Assembly (NCBI GenBank): GCA_012845835.1
Contig: JABAKD010000023.1
Coordinates: forward strand, 855,343 to 919,342
Direction of reading: 5' to 3'
Length of the DNA: 64,000 bases
Origin: Undaria pinnatifida
Taxonomy: Eukaryota; Sar; Phaeophyceae; Laminariales; Alariaceae
A program made the position numbers and the translations under genes. Under the pieces are notes generated by a model. It was given only the letters and a program-made list of their open reading frames with translations, did not search any database and was not told the origin of the DNA. Numbering within the stretch: the first letter of the stretch is position 1; every line of letters begins with the position of its first letter. Of this stretch, positions 11,711 through 24,339 are shown piece by piece.

Positions 11711-11948
11711 GATCAAGGCTACGGTAGGGAGGTACCCCCAATCTTCACTCCCCGGGTCAAAGCTAAAAAAAGTATATAGTACTAGAGATACATCCTTTTA
11801 TGGCTTTTTTTGTACCCTTTTTCGGCTTTGACCCAGGAGTAAAAATTTTGGGCTACCCCCTTACCGTAGCCACAATCGGAGGTATACCCTTTTTTGGCGT
11901 TGACCCGGGAGTGAAGATTGGGGGTACCTCCCTAACGTAGCCTCGATC
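11711..11948. mobile_element. MITE, family A, copy 2 (238 bp, inverted)
   Basis: This is the reverse complement of the element at 6727-6964, with scattered substitutions and the same length. It begins GATCAAGGCTACGGTAGGGA, ends CTAACGTAGCCTCGATC, and is flanked by the direct repeat AGAA (11707-11710 and 11949-11952). The different 4-bp duplication from copy 1 shows separate insertion events rather than a local duplication. Confidence 0.9.
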
Positions 11949-12779
11949 AGAACTTTCCGTATTGTCAGGAAAAGGTACGAAAGCATGTACCGGTACCGCC
12001 AGTACATGGCCGGGCTTACACTGATCTAAAAAACGATAAGTCATTATGAGACGGTAAAACACAAACAAAACAACATTAAAAGCTGACAACAACAAGTCTG
12101 AACCGTCAACAACAAAAAATTGAGACTGGGGGCCGCCGGGGTCCTCCTGTTGAGAGGTGGGCACGTAGAATCTTAGCAACCACTCGAACTACTACATATT
12201 TCGGGAGTCCTCAGCGACAGGTTCTATACATTGTGCCTGGACCGGAGGAAGCAGGAGGATCCTTCATTCCGGTATGACCGCGGTGGCCACCCTGAGACGA
12301 ATGGTGACTCTTGGCAAGAGGCGGAGTTATCCGTGTACATAACACAGCGTGTTCAACGACTAAAAAGCGTTGCCGGTCAGCAGCTATCTACCCATGAAAA
12401 ATGCAGTTGTAGCCGTTGCTGTTTTGTTAATCGATTGCACGATGGTCTGGAGATAGGGGACACTACCCAGACTCCAGTAAGTGTTTGGGGTGGAGGCATG
12501 ATTCTCGAAATTTCAAGCACGGACCCAAAACAGCGTATGGTACACTGTATTACTGGCGCTGCTTCTAGAAGGAAACAAAACGAAACCAGCCCACGTACAT
12601 ATACTATTCACAGCACGTCTACGTGACTGAAACGTGGCACGATTACCAAATCAAACTGACGCAACTGCACACGAACATGGGGGTAGAAAATTTTCCACAC
12701 GTGTTTTTAAGTCAAAGATAGGGAAAACTTACACCGGGATGGTTGAAAGATTCCCAAATTTCTAAGCATGTGCGAGGTA
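11949..12779. other. Intergenic DNA with one unassigned frame
   Basis: A plus-strand frame at 12231-12626 (131 codons) is open. It contains a KCSCSRCC cysteine cluster but no recognised domain. I cannot say that it is a gene. Confidence 0.3.
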
Positions 12780-13610
12780 GAGTGTGCGTGTGTGCATGGG
12801 GGCGGGGGGGGGGAAGGGGGGGGCACCACTCGGCCTGAATGAAGCCAACACACACGAGTAAGAATTAAGCCAACAAAAGCGCAGGGAAGCTTTAGTATAA
12901 TGCACAAAAAATATGACACGACACGACTAACAAATAGTATCGTGAAAAGGAAATAGGCAGTGGTGGACACGTGGTAGAGCGCGACGTTCTCCGGGCGGCC
13001 AGGCGCATGCTACTTATTATCACGATAATGGACAACTTCAGGCGGTACGCCGGTGACTTGAATAATAAATCAAACTACAATTCTATTAATATCATCCATA
13101 TATTTGAGATGGACTCGAGCGATCGCTCGTTACACGTTTACCAACGGCAACCCCCTTACTTATCCATCATACAGCCCCTTCTTCACCCCAGGACCCTCAC
13201 ACCTCCCACCCGACCCTTCCACCCAAACGCCCACCCCTTGAACCCAACACCATCATAAAGCGCTTCCTAGCCCAATCTTGGAAACGGGCGCGATTGTTCG
13301 TCGTCAGCAAATCACCGATGGATACGTTATCCCCGCTATGAAGTCGTATCACGCGTTATAACCCCCGCCCCCGCACACACGCAATACGCAATTCAAGGTT
13401 AGAGTCGCACATTCGAAATGGACGTGAAGATGCGATTGTAAATTACGAGCAGAGTATACCTCGCTTTTGACCCGACATCGTCCCGACAGCTCCCTCCCAC
13501 CCAGCCCCCCCCCGCCACCCCCTTCCCCCCCCCTTCAACGCCGCTCCCAGCGCTCCGCCTACTCACACACAGGTGACCCCTAGACGATGCTAATGTGTAC
13601 ACGCTGCCTA
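12780..13610. repeat. G/C-tract low-complexity repeat region
   Basis: G runs near 12800-12830, C runs near 13500-13540, and an ATATCATCCATATATTTGAG block near 13089 resemble the repeat cluster at 4.5-5.3 kb. The intervening sequence has no recognised gene. Confidence 0.55.
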
Positions 13611-13779
13611 GTCCAAGCTTAAATGGTCTCTAGCGCTCCACGGGGATTCATATCAACATGGGGAATGTCTTCCTCGGCGCGGACGCGTCTCTCCTGATTG
13701 ACGCACCGAGTACCAGCTCTGGACCCCGAATGCCCTAACTGCCGTGGAAGGAACCCAGCATCCCTTAGCTGAGCAACCT

Positions 13780-14440
13780 CAGCTTCCCTACCCGCCAAAG
13801 TCTCGGCAGGTTGCCTGCCTGTTCCACCCCGTGTCTGTGCGTCGTAAAAGTGATCGTGCGAGGACCACGTGCGCTCGTTTTGCAGGATTCAATATATACA
13901 GAATGTCGCAAGCGTCGATAACGATCGGTGCGTCCTCTAGCTTGAACAGCAGGGCGCGTTGCGAGGCGAGGAACTTCCATTTGAGTCGGCCGCAAGCGTG
14001 CTCAACGTGGATGCGCATGCAGGAGTACTTGTAGTTGAAATAACGCTCCACCCAATCTTGCGCGAGAGTTATGGGCGTACGCATCCACTAAATCTCGGAA
14101 GAGGCGGAGTCCCCTACAATGCATGAGTCGATAACGAAGATCTTGCGCTCTTGCACGGGCCTGGCAAGTTCTCCGTGCGCCAGTTTGTAAAACGCGGTGG
14201 ACTGCAGTACCCCGCTATCTTATCAGGATCCTGGATACATCCGGAGAAGAACCACCCGAACCTCCCCACGTTACCCACTATATCCAAACGTACGATGGAG
14301 TTGAATTCCATATGGTTGTCATAAGCGAATATGAGTTCTTCGTTCTGGCCACGAATCCTGATGTGGCTGCCGCCGATGCCACCGATGACTTTCCTGCGCG
14401 AAGTGGTTCGTCGTGTACATGTATGTTCAGATATTAGCAC
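13780..14440 (-). pseudogene. PIF/Harbinger-type DDE transposase remnant
   Basis: Two minus-strand frames together give the core of a PIF/Harbinger (DDE_Tnp_4-like) nuclease. The upstream frame (14440-14114) has the IGGIGGSHIRIRGQNEE block, where the family normally has an Asp in the first catalytic position (G-x-x-D-G-S/T-H); here it is Gly. It continues with FNSIVRLDIVG, NVGRFGWFFSG and then IVGDSAS around 14110, which carries the second Asp. After a stop codon near 14095 the downstream frame has WMRTPI, a YFNYKYS block and VEHACGRLKWKF with the catalytic Glu. A missing first Asp, an internal stop and a frame break make it dead. The domain order is typical of the family. I did not find the terminal inverted repeats of the parent element. 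Confidence 0.8.
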
Positions 14441-17400
14441 CGGACACGGTTCAATCCCGAGTTGATTTTGGAAAATGGCAGCATCATAACCATCACCATC
14501 GTGATAATCGTAACATCATTGCGACAAACCATACGTGTAGTGCTTCAATATGGCGACAATGGCTCACGCGGGCTTGTTAAAGCCATGAAGGGGTTGGACC
14601 ACCGTATCTTTTATATGTAAATTTGACTAGGGCAGACACGACCGTCCTTCTCTACGGCGATACAGCGTCGCCGTATGAAGAGATCATCGTACCGCAACTC
14701 CACGTCCACCCGAAAGGAGCTGTCCCACTACCCCCGTCTCGCCTTCGCGTACTTAGCACCAGCAATGATAACGATTACCTACGGCACCTGCGAGGCTCGA
14801 CGCCAGGCGTTCAAAACCTTTCAAACGTCCAACGCAGGGGCCTAGACAAACGTCCGTATAGCGTGGAGTTGTACAGAGTGGTCTTTATTGACCTGAGTAG
14901 CACAATCCCAAGTAGTCGTCATTTGTCACGCCATGGCACCACGCCCTCCACAATTACAACCAAAGGTGGGTTAGCGGACAGGTCTTGCGGATGAGGTGTT
15001 TGTTGATGCTGCTTCCATAGACTAATCAACACAGAGACGGGGATGAACATCCTTTCCAGCTACGACGGAAACGGGTAATGATCAACGGCTAGAGCGCTCT
15101 TGTATTATATAGTCGTTGGAATATCCTGAGCGCACATGTTGACTAGGGTTCAGTGCGCGGGATAGCTCTATTCAGACGACCGCTCACATGTTTGGCAGGA
15201 ACGAGAAGGGGAAGGTCGCCTCGGCAGTGGTGCACTTACCCAACGCCACTAGTTATATCGATAAAGCAAGACGGTACTTTGCACACAAACCTAGAACTGC
15301 TGACTGCTCTTCAACGGTGAAGATGGAGGCTGCAAATGGATTGGATAGTGGTGCAATGATCTCGGCACCTTTTTCTGCAAATTCAGTCCATGTTAAAGGT
15401 GATGCCTCTACAGCATGCATATGCTGCCTGGCAGAGGAGCCGACGGCAACAATCGACCATTTTCTCATCACCAATCCTGCATTTATGGCACGAGACTGTG
15501 GCGATAAATCAGATGCTTGAACGGCAACCGATTCCTCTGTTGCCAGCCACAAGGTGAGGGTAAGAGCTACAGTAAGTTCGTTCTAATTAGACCCGAAAGT
15601 TTCGTGAGACGGATCGCTCCCACAGAGAGTATGCAAGGTTCAGTAACAACTTCCATATGATGGAATGGTTTCGCGTCTGCATGAGCAGTGATCACGGCAC
15701 CGTGTCGGGGCGTAAATCGATACGATTGGTTCAAATTTACAATGTGTACTTCGGCATCTTTGTGCACAACGGCTAAGCAGCGCGTTGCTGTGGATGAGTT
15801 CGCTTGGGGACGAGCATCAGGCGACCTATGGGTGGCAGGAACAGAAAAAGCACGAAAGAAATAGTCCAACGTTTTTTTTTCAATCGAATATAACGCCGAA
15901 ACAAGACATGAAATCATGGTCGAATCAGTTCTGGCCAGGCCCTAATAATGGGATAACGAGTGCATCCGTACGACCTGTGATGCCACTCGGGGTAAAAGGC
16001 GATATAATACGTCCCAAGTCCTCGTGCGACCAGCCATTGGTTTCGCTCAGAGACATTAACGGAGGCGGGACGGTTTCAATCGGGTCGGGTCTTATGTTGT
16101 TTCACAAACAACAGCAAAACACACGTGATGTCGCTTCCTGAGTCCGCAGCCAAGCCTGGAACTGAGAATACCGTGAGAAAAAACTCCACGACATATCATT
16201 TCATTTTCTTGTTTTGTTTGTGTTGAAATATTAAAACGCTTCCGAATGGTGTTACAAAATATGTTGGCGCGGCCGACTTGTCCTTTTGTCTTTTTTTATC
16301 CCGCCGCATTCGTTATGTAGTCGTATTTTAGTGCTGATAATCGATAGGTTACTTCGTTGCAGAAAAGCCTGCTACATTTCGAAGCACTGTCCCAATGACC
16401 TACATGTTGTAAGCATAGCAACCTCGCCCCCATTGCGTGGACGGGCCTTTTTTGACCTGGCAAACAGTCGTGGCGGAAGGAAGGAAGTTGCACGGGGAGT
16501 AGGCGGCAGTGAGGGGTGTGGAAAGGATAACGTGGGCGAGAGATATGTGCGGAAGATATCGTGTTGTTCTCCAAGAATGTGTTATTCGTCTGTGCCGTCG
16601 TACGTCAGATACGCTAAGAAGAAGACATTTAAAGCATGTAGGATTGTTGTCGGTAGGTATAGGACGGGGAGTAAGAGCAGACCGGAGGGTGGGCGTGCTG
16701 TATCGGCCATGAATGTCAAATCGAATACTTGTCAACAGATCACATAAACTTCCGAAAGTCTAATGACTGGACAGAAAGATGAACCGGGAAAGACAGGGTG
16801 AAGGAAAACCTCCGCCAGTGGTGTTGATGTACAGTAAAAATATCAAATTGATTACTTTTAAAGGAAATAAGAAACCGAAAGTGAGATGCAAGGGGAAACC
16901 CGGGTTTCCGACAACATTATGTGGCGAATGTTTTAATACCGAACAGATATGCAGCCCAGGTGCAAGAGTATCCCAACCTCCAGGGCAAAACTGTTTACAC
17001 AAATGATTTTGTACGTGATCTAATGGCATTAACCTCAACGGAAAATAAAGGAAGGAGATGGCGTGCCTTACTCATGAAATACGGGATTGCGAAAAACGTA
17101 CATCGGCATCAAGACAGTGGGGGTATGTCTGTTGATTAACGTGGAAGCGAATAATACTAAGTATTATACAAGATTAGACTAAATACGTACTTAGTCACAC
17201 TATTACTAGAATTATGTGAAGATGGGGTGCAAGAAAGCAACCAGCGGTTACGAAAAGCAAGACAACGGCAGCCGTCAGCTGCGAAGAACATAGATAACCT
17301 TAACGTTGTTTGTACGTCTGCAATACTCAACAATATTCTTGGTACAATCAACCGGGATATCTCGGAGGAGCGCAAATAAAGGCTCAATTCATAAAAAGGA

Positions 17401-18599
17401 AAAACGAAAACGACAGCGGTGAAGTAAGTGCAAATGTCATACAAAACACAAAGCTGTGACCACCTCGTGCCAAAAACAGCACACCCCCAAGAATCCAAGT
17501 CCAACAAAAGCAAACCATACACAGCACCATTTTGCTCTTTGTACGCCAGCGACAAAGAGCACAGCTAACTCTAAGCAGCGGTCGTATGGGAGCAGTTGCA
17601 AAAAGCGCTGCGTGTACGAAGAAAAAATACAGACTATAGAAAATGAATAAACTAGGTACACGGAAGCGTAACAATATTTTGATTCCCATGGTAGTCAAAT
17701 CGGTTGATGGTGTACGTTCATCTCGACCGCAGCAAGTGCTCCTCTACATTTTTTTGGCTCGTACCTAACATGGTGTTTCGCCACGGCTGCTGCTTAAACT
17801 CATGTACGGTAATTCGTTCCGTGCTTGGGGCAATATATAAATAAATAAAAAAAATCAGATAAAACTTCCACAAACCATCATGAGAGTGTCATACGGTTTG
17901 ATGTATTGCTTTTTTGTTGGAAGATGTACAGTGCGCTACTCTTGTCAAATGCATCGTTTACTGGCTGTTTAGGTTGGGTGGGAGGCATGAACATTGCACA
18001 TTTCTTTTGCTTTGCGGCGAAAAAAAGTCGTATTAGGTTTACAAAGGCCGCTAAGCGCGATGAGTGACGTACGCGATAACCACGTTGAAGGGTCAGACAT
18101 ATTGTTTTCGCAATTCTCCTTCATCTTGTTTTCGAGCGCCCGCGGGGGTAGCCCGCTTTCCGCTACCTGGCTTTAAATACACGCGATGTTGACTCTTAAA
18201 CCTCTCGGACGAAATCATATTTGACGATTTGCTTCGCGTGCGTAGCTTACTATTCCGTTGTGGACTTGTGTCGAGAATTTGAACGTGACGAATGCTTGAG
18301 GCTACCAGATAGACAGGGCGGTGAAGCGCGTGCTACGATAGATGTGCACCACTTTTATTGCGATGTTCCTCGATTTGGGAGCTAAAGACGCCATCTCACT
18401 AGTCTAGTCTAATGTGTTTGGAGGAAACAACTTCTACCAGATGAAACAAACCACGGCCTATTACGGGGGACCCTAGTAAGTAGGACCTGCGGTGGACACA
18501 AAAACGTGGAAATTCATCTTTTTTTACTAACAATATTTGGTCTTATTTACTATCGTCCATTGTAATAGGGGCACAACGAGAATCACGCAGAAACAATTA
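14441..18599. other. Intergenic DNA with unassigned open frames
   Basis: Frames of 90-153 codons occur on both strands (14623-14994 +, 15188-15520 +, 15552-15253 -, 15917-15567 -, 16286-16747 +, 17555-17157 -). Their translations show no domain that I recognise and several overlap each other antisense. Exons of an intron-rich gene could hide here, but I cannot chain them. Confidence 0.35.
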
Positions 18600-19085
18600 G
18601 ACCTGATGACATAAATAATGTATAGTTTCCACGCACATATTGAGCTGCCCCCCCCCCCCCCCCCCCTCTCTCCCCCGCCCAACCCCCCCCCCCCCCCCGC
18701 CCCCAATAATATACTGGTGCCAAAACCGTCAGATTTATCCCCTCGAAAGGATTTATAGCTTACATGCACAAATTGCCCCTTCCCCCCCCCCCCCCCCCTC
18801 CAAACCCGCTCGCTTTTGATCAAAACCAGGCCCCCTTTCCCTTCACAGCTGTCAGATTTTGTCCCCCTCAAAAACGGGTTTTATAGTTTCCGCGCACAGA
18901 CTGACTAAAATCATCCTGTTGACCCTGATAGCTACACTGTAGTTGTAAGGGGAGTCGCCGCCCTATATCCTTAATGAGGACACACAACTCGTAATGCGCG
19001 CGATCGGAGTATCACACATAGCTTGCAAAGATGAGTTTCGACGAAATTTTCGATCTCACAGCTGGAGTGTATTTTCATTTTTATA
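18600..19085 (+). repeat. Dispersed C-tract repeat, copy 2
   Basis: The left part has CACGCACATATTGAGCTGCC and long C runs (about 18649-18666, 18685-18698, 18785-18798), then TTGATCAAAACCAGGCCCCC. The right part from about 18842 aligns throughout with 5380-5640. The order of blocks is the same as at 5.2-5.64 kb, so this is a second, more complete copy of one element. Direct neighbours show no target duplication that I could define. Confidence 0.8.
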
Positions 19086-20059
19086 ATATATTTCAGACGA
19101 TTTTGACGCAAGGAGCCCCGTCTATTAGAAAAAAGTTCATATCAAACGAAATAGAATGCCCCTAGATCGCAGCATGCGTTCAAAACTCGCAAGTGGCGCC
19201 GCCGACCCGCCGGAAATCGAAGGCGCTAGACGTGACCGCCCCATAACGGTGTGCGTTTTTATGCCCTGTCTTAATTTGGGTCTTTCGTGCAACGCCCTGC
19301 ATGGGCTAAATGCCAACACCATTAACATTCCGTCACAAAACGACCGCAATTCAGCGTTTTTTCCGGGGAAATACTCGTCTGGTAATGAACTAGAGGTTAA
19401 AAACAAAACAATATTATTGCCGTCTTCTCTGTGACTGCAACATCAATCGAGAAAACATCAATCTTATGTCAAGTCCTCTTGTTCGTATCAACGTCAGGTA
19501 ATCAGGTTATTATGTACATGGATACTTTTTGCGCAATGCCAACATTTTGGCAGAGAAAGCACAATTTTTCACACGGATACATATTGAAAAAATACTACTC
19601 AATACATCTTTTTGGGGTTGTTTCGTTCTTTGGTATCTCCAGGATTTGTGTCTTTCAACACACCAAACTACCGATCGGGAGCGCCCCTTCACAACTGGAT
19701 GCGATCTACACCTTTAAACAACAGTTGTACCCATAGGACATAGCTTGTATCGGGCAAAATAATAAGATTAGGTATCGATCGAGCGCGTATTATTCGCATG
19801 ATATGGTGCTAGCGTTTGCGCGACAGAGCAAAGTTATTCTTACCAGGTAAGATCGCCCATCCCCCACCACCGAAGACTCTGTCGTATGGCATATGTCGAA
19901 CGATACCTAACACATACTCTTCTTTTTGATCGACGAATTCGTAGATGATGATGGCCTCGACACCGGGTGATTCTCTAAGCTTCCGTGACAAGATATTTTA
20001 AGTGGGCGAACCCAAGCCAATAAGTGACATCCATTCAACTGTACCATCATGTTGCAACC
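19086..20059. other. Intergenic DNA, no recognised gene
   Basis: Frames at 19156-19434 (+) and 19406-19137 (-) are antisense to one another and lack motifs. Confidence 0.35.
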
Positions 20060-20211
20060 GGATCAAGCATCCTGCTTTGCACTTTATCTGACTAAACACA
20101 TTTGCACAGGAGCATATTCTGCGCGATATAACCACCGCAACCTTGGCACCTACCTGCTTTGTCATCACGAAACGACGTTCCTTAGAAGTCGTACAGTCTG
20201 GTAGCAACATC
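20060..20211 (-). pseudogene. Degraded coding remnant, copy 2 (pairs with 1116-1261)
   Basis: Reading on the minus strand from ATG at 20210, the translation MLLPDCTTSKER continues through TKQVG, VVISRRICSC and IKCKAGC without a break down to 19998. It is therefore better preserved than the copy at 1116-1261, which needs a frame change. The family is unknown to me. The frame may belong to a longer repeated coding element. Confidence 0.5.
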
Positions 20212-20221
20212 TTCGCTCCAT

Positions 20222-20276
20222 ATGACGGTTACATGACGGTTACATGACGGTTACATGACGGTTTCATGACGGTTAC
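20222..20276. repeat. 11-bp tandem repeat, five copies
   Basis: ATGACGGTTAC repeats head to tail from 20222, with one T-for-A change in the fourth unit. Diverged ACGGTTACCGGGAATA units follow to about 20315. Confidence 0.9.
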
Positions 20277-20315
20277 CGGGAATAGTACGTTCACATCACG
20301 GTTACCGGGAATAAT

Positions 20316-21003
20316 AGCAGGTTCCGAATCTTTACAGATCACCAAAATGACACATTACGTGGAGGGACAAGACTCATGATGTTAACCACTGTTTTTCCCA
20401 TGACGCCAAATCAACAGGTCTACCCCCTCCAGACCCATAGTCTACCGCCTTTGATGACGAATGAAAAACAGGCAACCAAAAAATTGTTTCCCATGGCCCA
20501 GATATTTAGAAGGAAAAATGGCAAAAAGGCACAGTATTTGGACGATTTTGGGGTATAGAGCACTGTAACACGGACACGGTTTTGGCAAAAACGTTATACA
20601 TATATCGTGGCACGCATCACAAGGTGCGCTTCAACACATTACATTTTAGAAGTGCCACTACTATTTCAATTCTGTAGAATACGAAGACGCCACACCGTAG
20701 GATATTCACGGAAAGAGTCAAGACGCACACCGTTCAAACAGACTGGACATCAGCGAGGATAACATTATGACACCAACGACACCTACGCTCACGCTTGATC
20801 CACCGTGTCCCTACGCTTTTTTTTTACGTATACCTAAACCATTGACATGCACCGAACATATCATACGCTGGTCGGCTATCAAATGGTACAACAACAAAGA
20901 AAAAACGATACTGCAGACGCCACGCACACCACGAAAAAAAAAGGACCAGCCAGAAGATCGAGTTCGATAAATACAAGCACAGTGTCAAAAATCGCGAAGC
21001 ATT
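20316..21003. other. Intergenic DNA, no recognised gene
   Basis: Short frames only. The right end merges into the region downstream of the EsV-1-7 pseudogene. Confidence 0.35.
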
Positions 21004-22895
21004 TCAAAATAAAAACCAGGCCTTTCCACGGCACGAGGGCTATACCGGATGACCTATTATCTCTTATACCATCTCACACTGTGTGCGACAGCCCGTCCCG
21101 GAGGCGGCCATCATCAGGGCAGTGCGTTTGCTGCTCGTCGGCGAGTCCCCATGTTGCCATTAATGGACGATCCTTAGCCTCACACTTTTGATAAAAATCA
21201 ACAACCAATCCAGCCTTCACGTTGTTCTTGTGGCGGGAGCACACGGATGGCGAAACATCGAATAAAATTCCCCACCGCGGCCGATCGGTACATGAGTCGT
21301 GCGAGCAGCAGTTGCTGTGGGCATCGGCGACGCCGTATGCATCTCGAGGTACAAGGGATTTTTGGTGACGGCAACATTGCCAAGCGTGCGTTTATCGCAT
21401 GACTCGTGTGAGCAACGCCTGTGAGGGACGTTGATAGTAATGTCCTCCGCACGACAATTGCAGTTTTTACCCATCTTGCTCACGAAGAAATTAGAACTCG
21501 GTCGAGTTGTGCAGGAGTCGTGTGAAAATGCAGTGTTGCGAACATCTACCGTTCCATTAAATGCGTGTATTTTGCAATACTCTCACGTCTTGCTGACGGG
21601 AATATTAAAGATTGTTTTTTTGGTGCACGGGGTGTGTGAGCAACGGATGTTTACCATGCCATATTCTGCGTGTTGTTTGCAGTACAGTGGCGTCTTGCTT
21701 CCGAAGACGTTGAAGCTCCGCATCTTTGTGCTCGCGTTGTGTGCACAACGCCTGCGGAGTACGTCGACCATGCCAAAGTCTGCATGGCGTATGCAAAAAA
21801 AACGGTTTCTTGCTGCCGAGAACATTGAAACACGGTTGTTTTGTGCACGATTCGTGCAAACAACGCTTGCCAAATACCTTCACCATGCCATCCTCTGCAT
21901 GTTGCTTGCAGTACTATCCAAACTTCATGCCAATGGTGTTCAAGCTCGGTACCTTCGTGCACGTGTCGTGTGAACATGGCCTTCTGCGTATGTCGACCAT
22001 GCCATGCACTGCATGTTGCTTGCAATACACTGCCGCCTTGCTGCCGAGGACATTGAACGTCGGTTGTTTCGTGCACGATTCGTGTAAACAACGCTTACTA
22101 AATACATTCACTATGCCATCCTCTGCATGTTGCTTGCAGTACACTCCAAACATCATGCCAATGGTGTTGAAGCTCGGTACCTTCGTGCACGCGTCGTGTG
22201 AACATGGTCTTCTGCGTATGTCGGCCATGCCATCCACTGCATGTCGCTTGCAATACACTGCCACGTTGCTGCCGAGGACATTGAACCTCGGTTTTTTCGT
22301 GCACGAGTTGCGCGAGCATCGTTTTCTTATGTCTACCATGCCATCAGCTGCATGTTGCTTGCAATACATTGCCGTCTTTCTGCCAACCACATTGAAGCTC
22401 GGTATCTTCGTGCATGTGTCGTGTGAACACCGCTCGCGGCGTTCTTCAACCATGCCATCATCGGCATGTCGTTTGCAATAATTGGCGTCTTGCGGCCGTG
22501 GGCATTGAACCTCGGGTGTTTTGTGCACGAATCGTGTGAGCAAAGCTGTTTACGCAGGCCCACCAATCCATCCTTTGCATGGTGTACACAGTACGCTGCA
22601 GTCTTGGTGCCAACAATATTGAAGCCCATCTCTCTGTGCACGACTCATGTGAACAACAACCTATGCGTGCGTCGGACATGCCATGCAATGCATGTTGTTC
22701 ATAGTACACTGCCGTCCTGTTGCCAACTACATTGGAGGCAGGTCGTATGGTGCACAAGCCTTGAAAACAACGCTTGCCACGTACATTATTAACCATGCCG
22801 TCGTCAGCATGTTGCTTGCACTGTAATGGCTTCTCGTGGCCAGTAATGTTAAAGCTTGAGCACCTCGTGCAAGTGACATGCGAACATCGCCTCAT
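21004..22895 (-). pseudogene. EsV-1-7 repeat protein pseudogene, about 15 units
   Basis: Read on the minus strand, it starts with ATG at 22895 (MRRCSHVTC), which matches the start of the intact paralogue at 62420 (MRRCSHVSC). About 15 EsV-1-7 units follow in three alternating frames, with frame breaks near 22640, 22490, 21910 and several below 21800. The longest open piece (22543-21914) holds about five units with all Cys and His ligands. The distal units are badly worn. The C-terminal module is still visible near 21130-21080 (THCPDDGRL) and the terminal block down to TGA at 21006-21004 aligns with the end of the intact gene. It was longer than the paralogue (15 units against nine), partly through an internal duplication with 228-bp period. 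Sequence homology with the 62-kb gene extends upstream of the ATG (GACAGGTGTGTACAGCT at about 22964). The large antisense plus-strand frames here are shadows. Confidence 0.9.
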
Positions 22896-23265
22896 AATAG
22901 CCTCCGATTCGGGTCGTGAAATGTCACGAGCATCCAAGACGTCCCGGCTAAGCTGTACACACCTGTCGACCGTAAATTTAACACAACGTACCGCCGAAGT
23001 TGAATGTTTCGGGAAACGGAACAGGTATTTTAAGTAACAATACTACCGGGTTTGGAGAACAACAGTGCAAAAATTTGAACCGTGAATTTGGGTGGCACTC
23101 GGTTCTCACAAGCATACAAAATCTGAGAGAGTTTTGCATCCGCTTACAAAATATTGTGCCGTTGTAGATGTGGCATTCCGTATGCCCTAAACGCTGGCTA
23201 TTGGATTCGACGCGAAACCATATATAAAAGGATAACTCAAGCAGGAACGTGTACATTTGGTCATT

Positions 23266-23534
23266 TGTGAAATTAAAGGTGGGGGACAGAGAGTGCCCCC
23301 TGCAGGTCTGCCAATTGAGCAGGTCCTCGGAGAGTGCTCACTTTCGTTCCTTCGTAGAGATATAGCTTTTTTCGTTTCCACCAGAGCCCGGGATAGCTTC
23401 TGAGATCGGAGGAGCGTGCCTCCGATCTAATTCCTAACTTCCCCGAATATGAACCGTCAACCTTATCATACGAAACCCATCCAAATGATCTTAAATTTTG
23501 ATACCTACAGGCCTTTCGAGGCCGTACTTTAACA
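23266..23534 (-). repeat. 3' LTR
   Basis: On the plus strand it begins TGTGAAATTAAAGG and ends CTTTAACA. It aligns end to end with 36227-36495 and is preceded by the target duplication CATT. As the element is read on the minus strand this is the 3' LTR. Confidence 0.95.
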
Positions 23535-23546
23535 CTAGCCCACCCT
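23535..23546 (-). promoter_or_regulatory. Candidate polypurine tract
   Basis: AGGGTGGGCTAG on the minus strand lies directly before the 3' LTR, where a plus-strand priming site is expected. It is short and interrupted by pyrimidines. Confidence 0.5.
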
Positions 23547-24339
23547 GATGAGTCGCGTATGCAGAAATATGGGAGATTCAGGGAAACTCCGGTTCTACGA
23601 ACTAGACCATGAGTCGAAGATGCGGCTCCTCAAACCCCACTCCCACACCTCTAACCGTCTGGCTATGGAGCCAGGAACACGCGAAGAAAAGCAGAAGAAA
23701 GAAAAGCAGACCCTACAGCAAGGCAATTGTCACCCTGCCCCATGCCGCCTGTGTGGCGGGGGGGGCAGGAAAGGCTCCACGGTATACCAACCACAGAAAA
23801 GGTACTATGGCGAAACGAGCCCTCGTCGATATGGGGGGAAACACAGGCGCTAACACAAGGTAGAAGTCATGCGAAAAACCTCCCGCGGGCCATCGGCAAG
23901 TCGGGGGGTTAGACGAAGAAACGACGAATACCCGGGATGGAAGGTGTCAACACCTACAGCCCCGCTAGGGGAGGAAGTGTTTAGACGAAATAAAAAACAA
24001 AGCAGAACAAATGCAACACACAAAACATAAAAGAAGGCACACAGACCCGTACACTGGTCGCCCCCCGGCTCTGGGCTGAGGAGGGCGTCGGCAGGGCGAA
24101 ATTGAACAATTACAAAATGGCGACAGCCCTGCGCCTCAGATAGCGGCGTTTTACCCGAGCCCTGACCCGGCACTGAGCAGGGGGTTCGGCAGGACATAAA
24201 AGATATTTTTTTTTTTGAAAGAACCGCCCCAATACTCGATGAAGACCCTCAGGACACTACGAACGACCCAAAGGCAAAGACGCAAAACTCATACCTCAAA
24301 AAAATGAAGAACTATCGAGGAGCGGTGGTGGCTTGGAAG
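23547..24339. other. 3' untranslated part of the LTR element
   Basis: No recognised coding domain between the end of the integrase frame and the 3' LTR. A T run lies near 24207-24216 (plus strand). Confidence 0.5.

Noticed and set aside
21726-22481. 251-codon plus-strand frame with repeated CLQY and FVH motifs
   Set aside because: It is the antisense of the EsV-1-7 tandem units; the periodicity is explained by the minus-strand gene. The same holds for 62719-63222 minus, opposite the intact gene.
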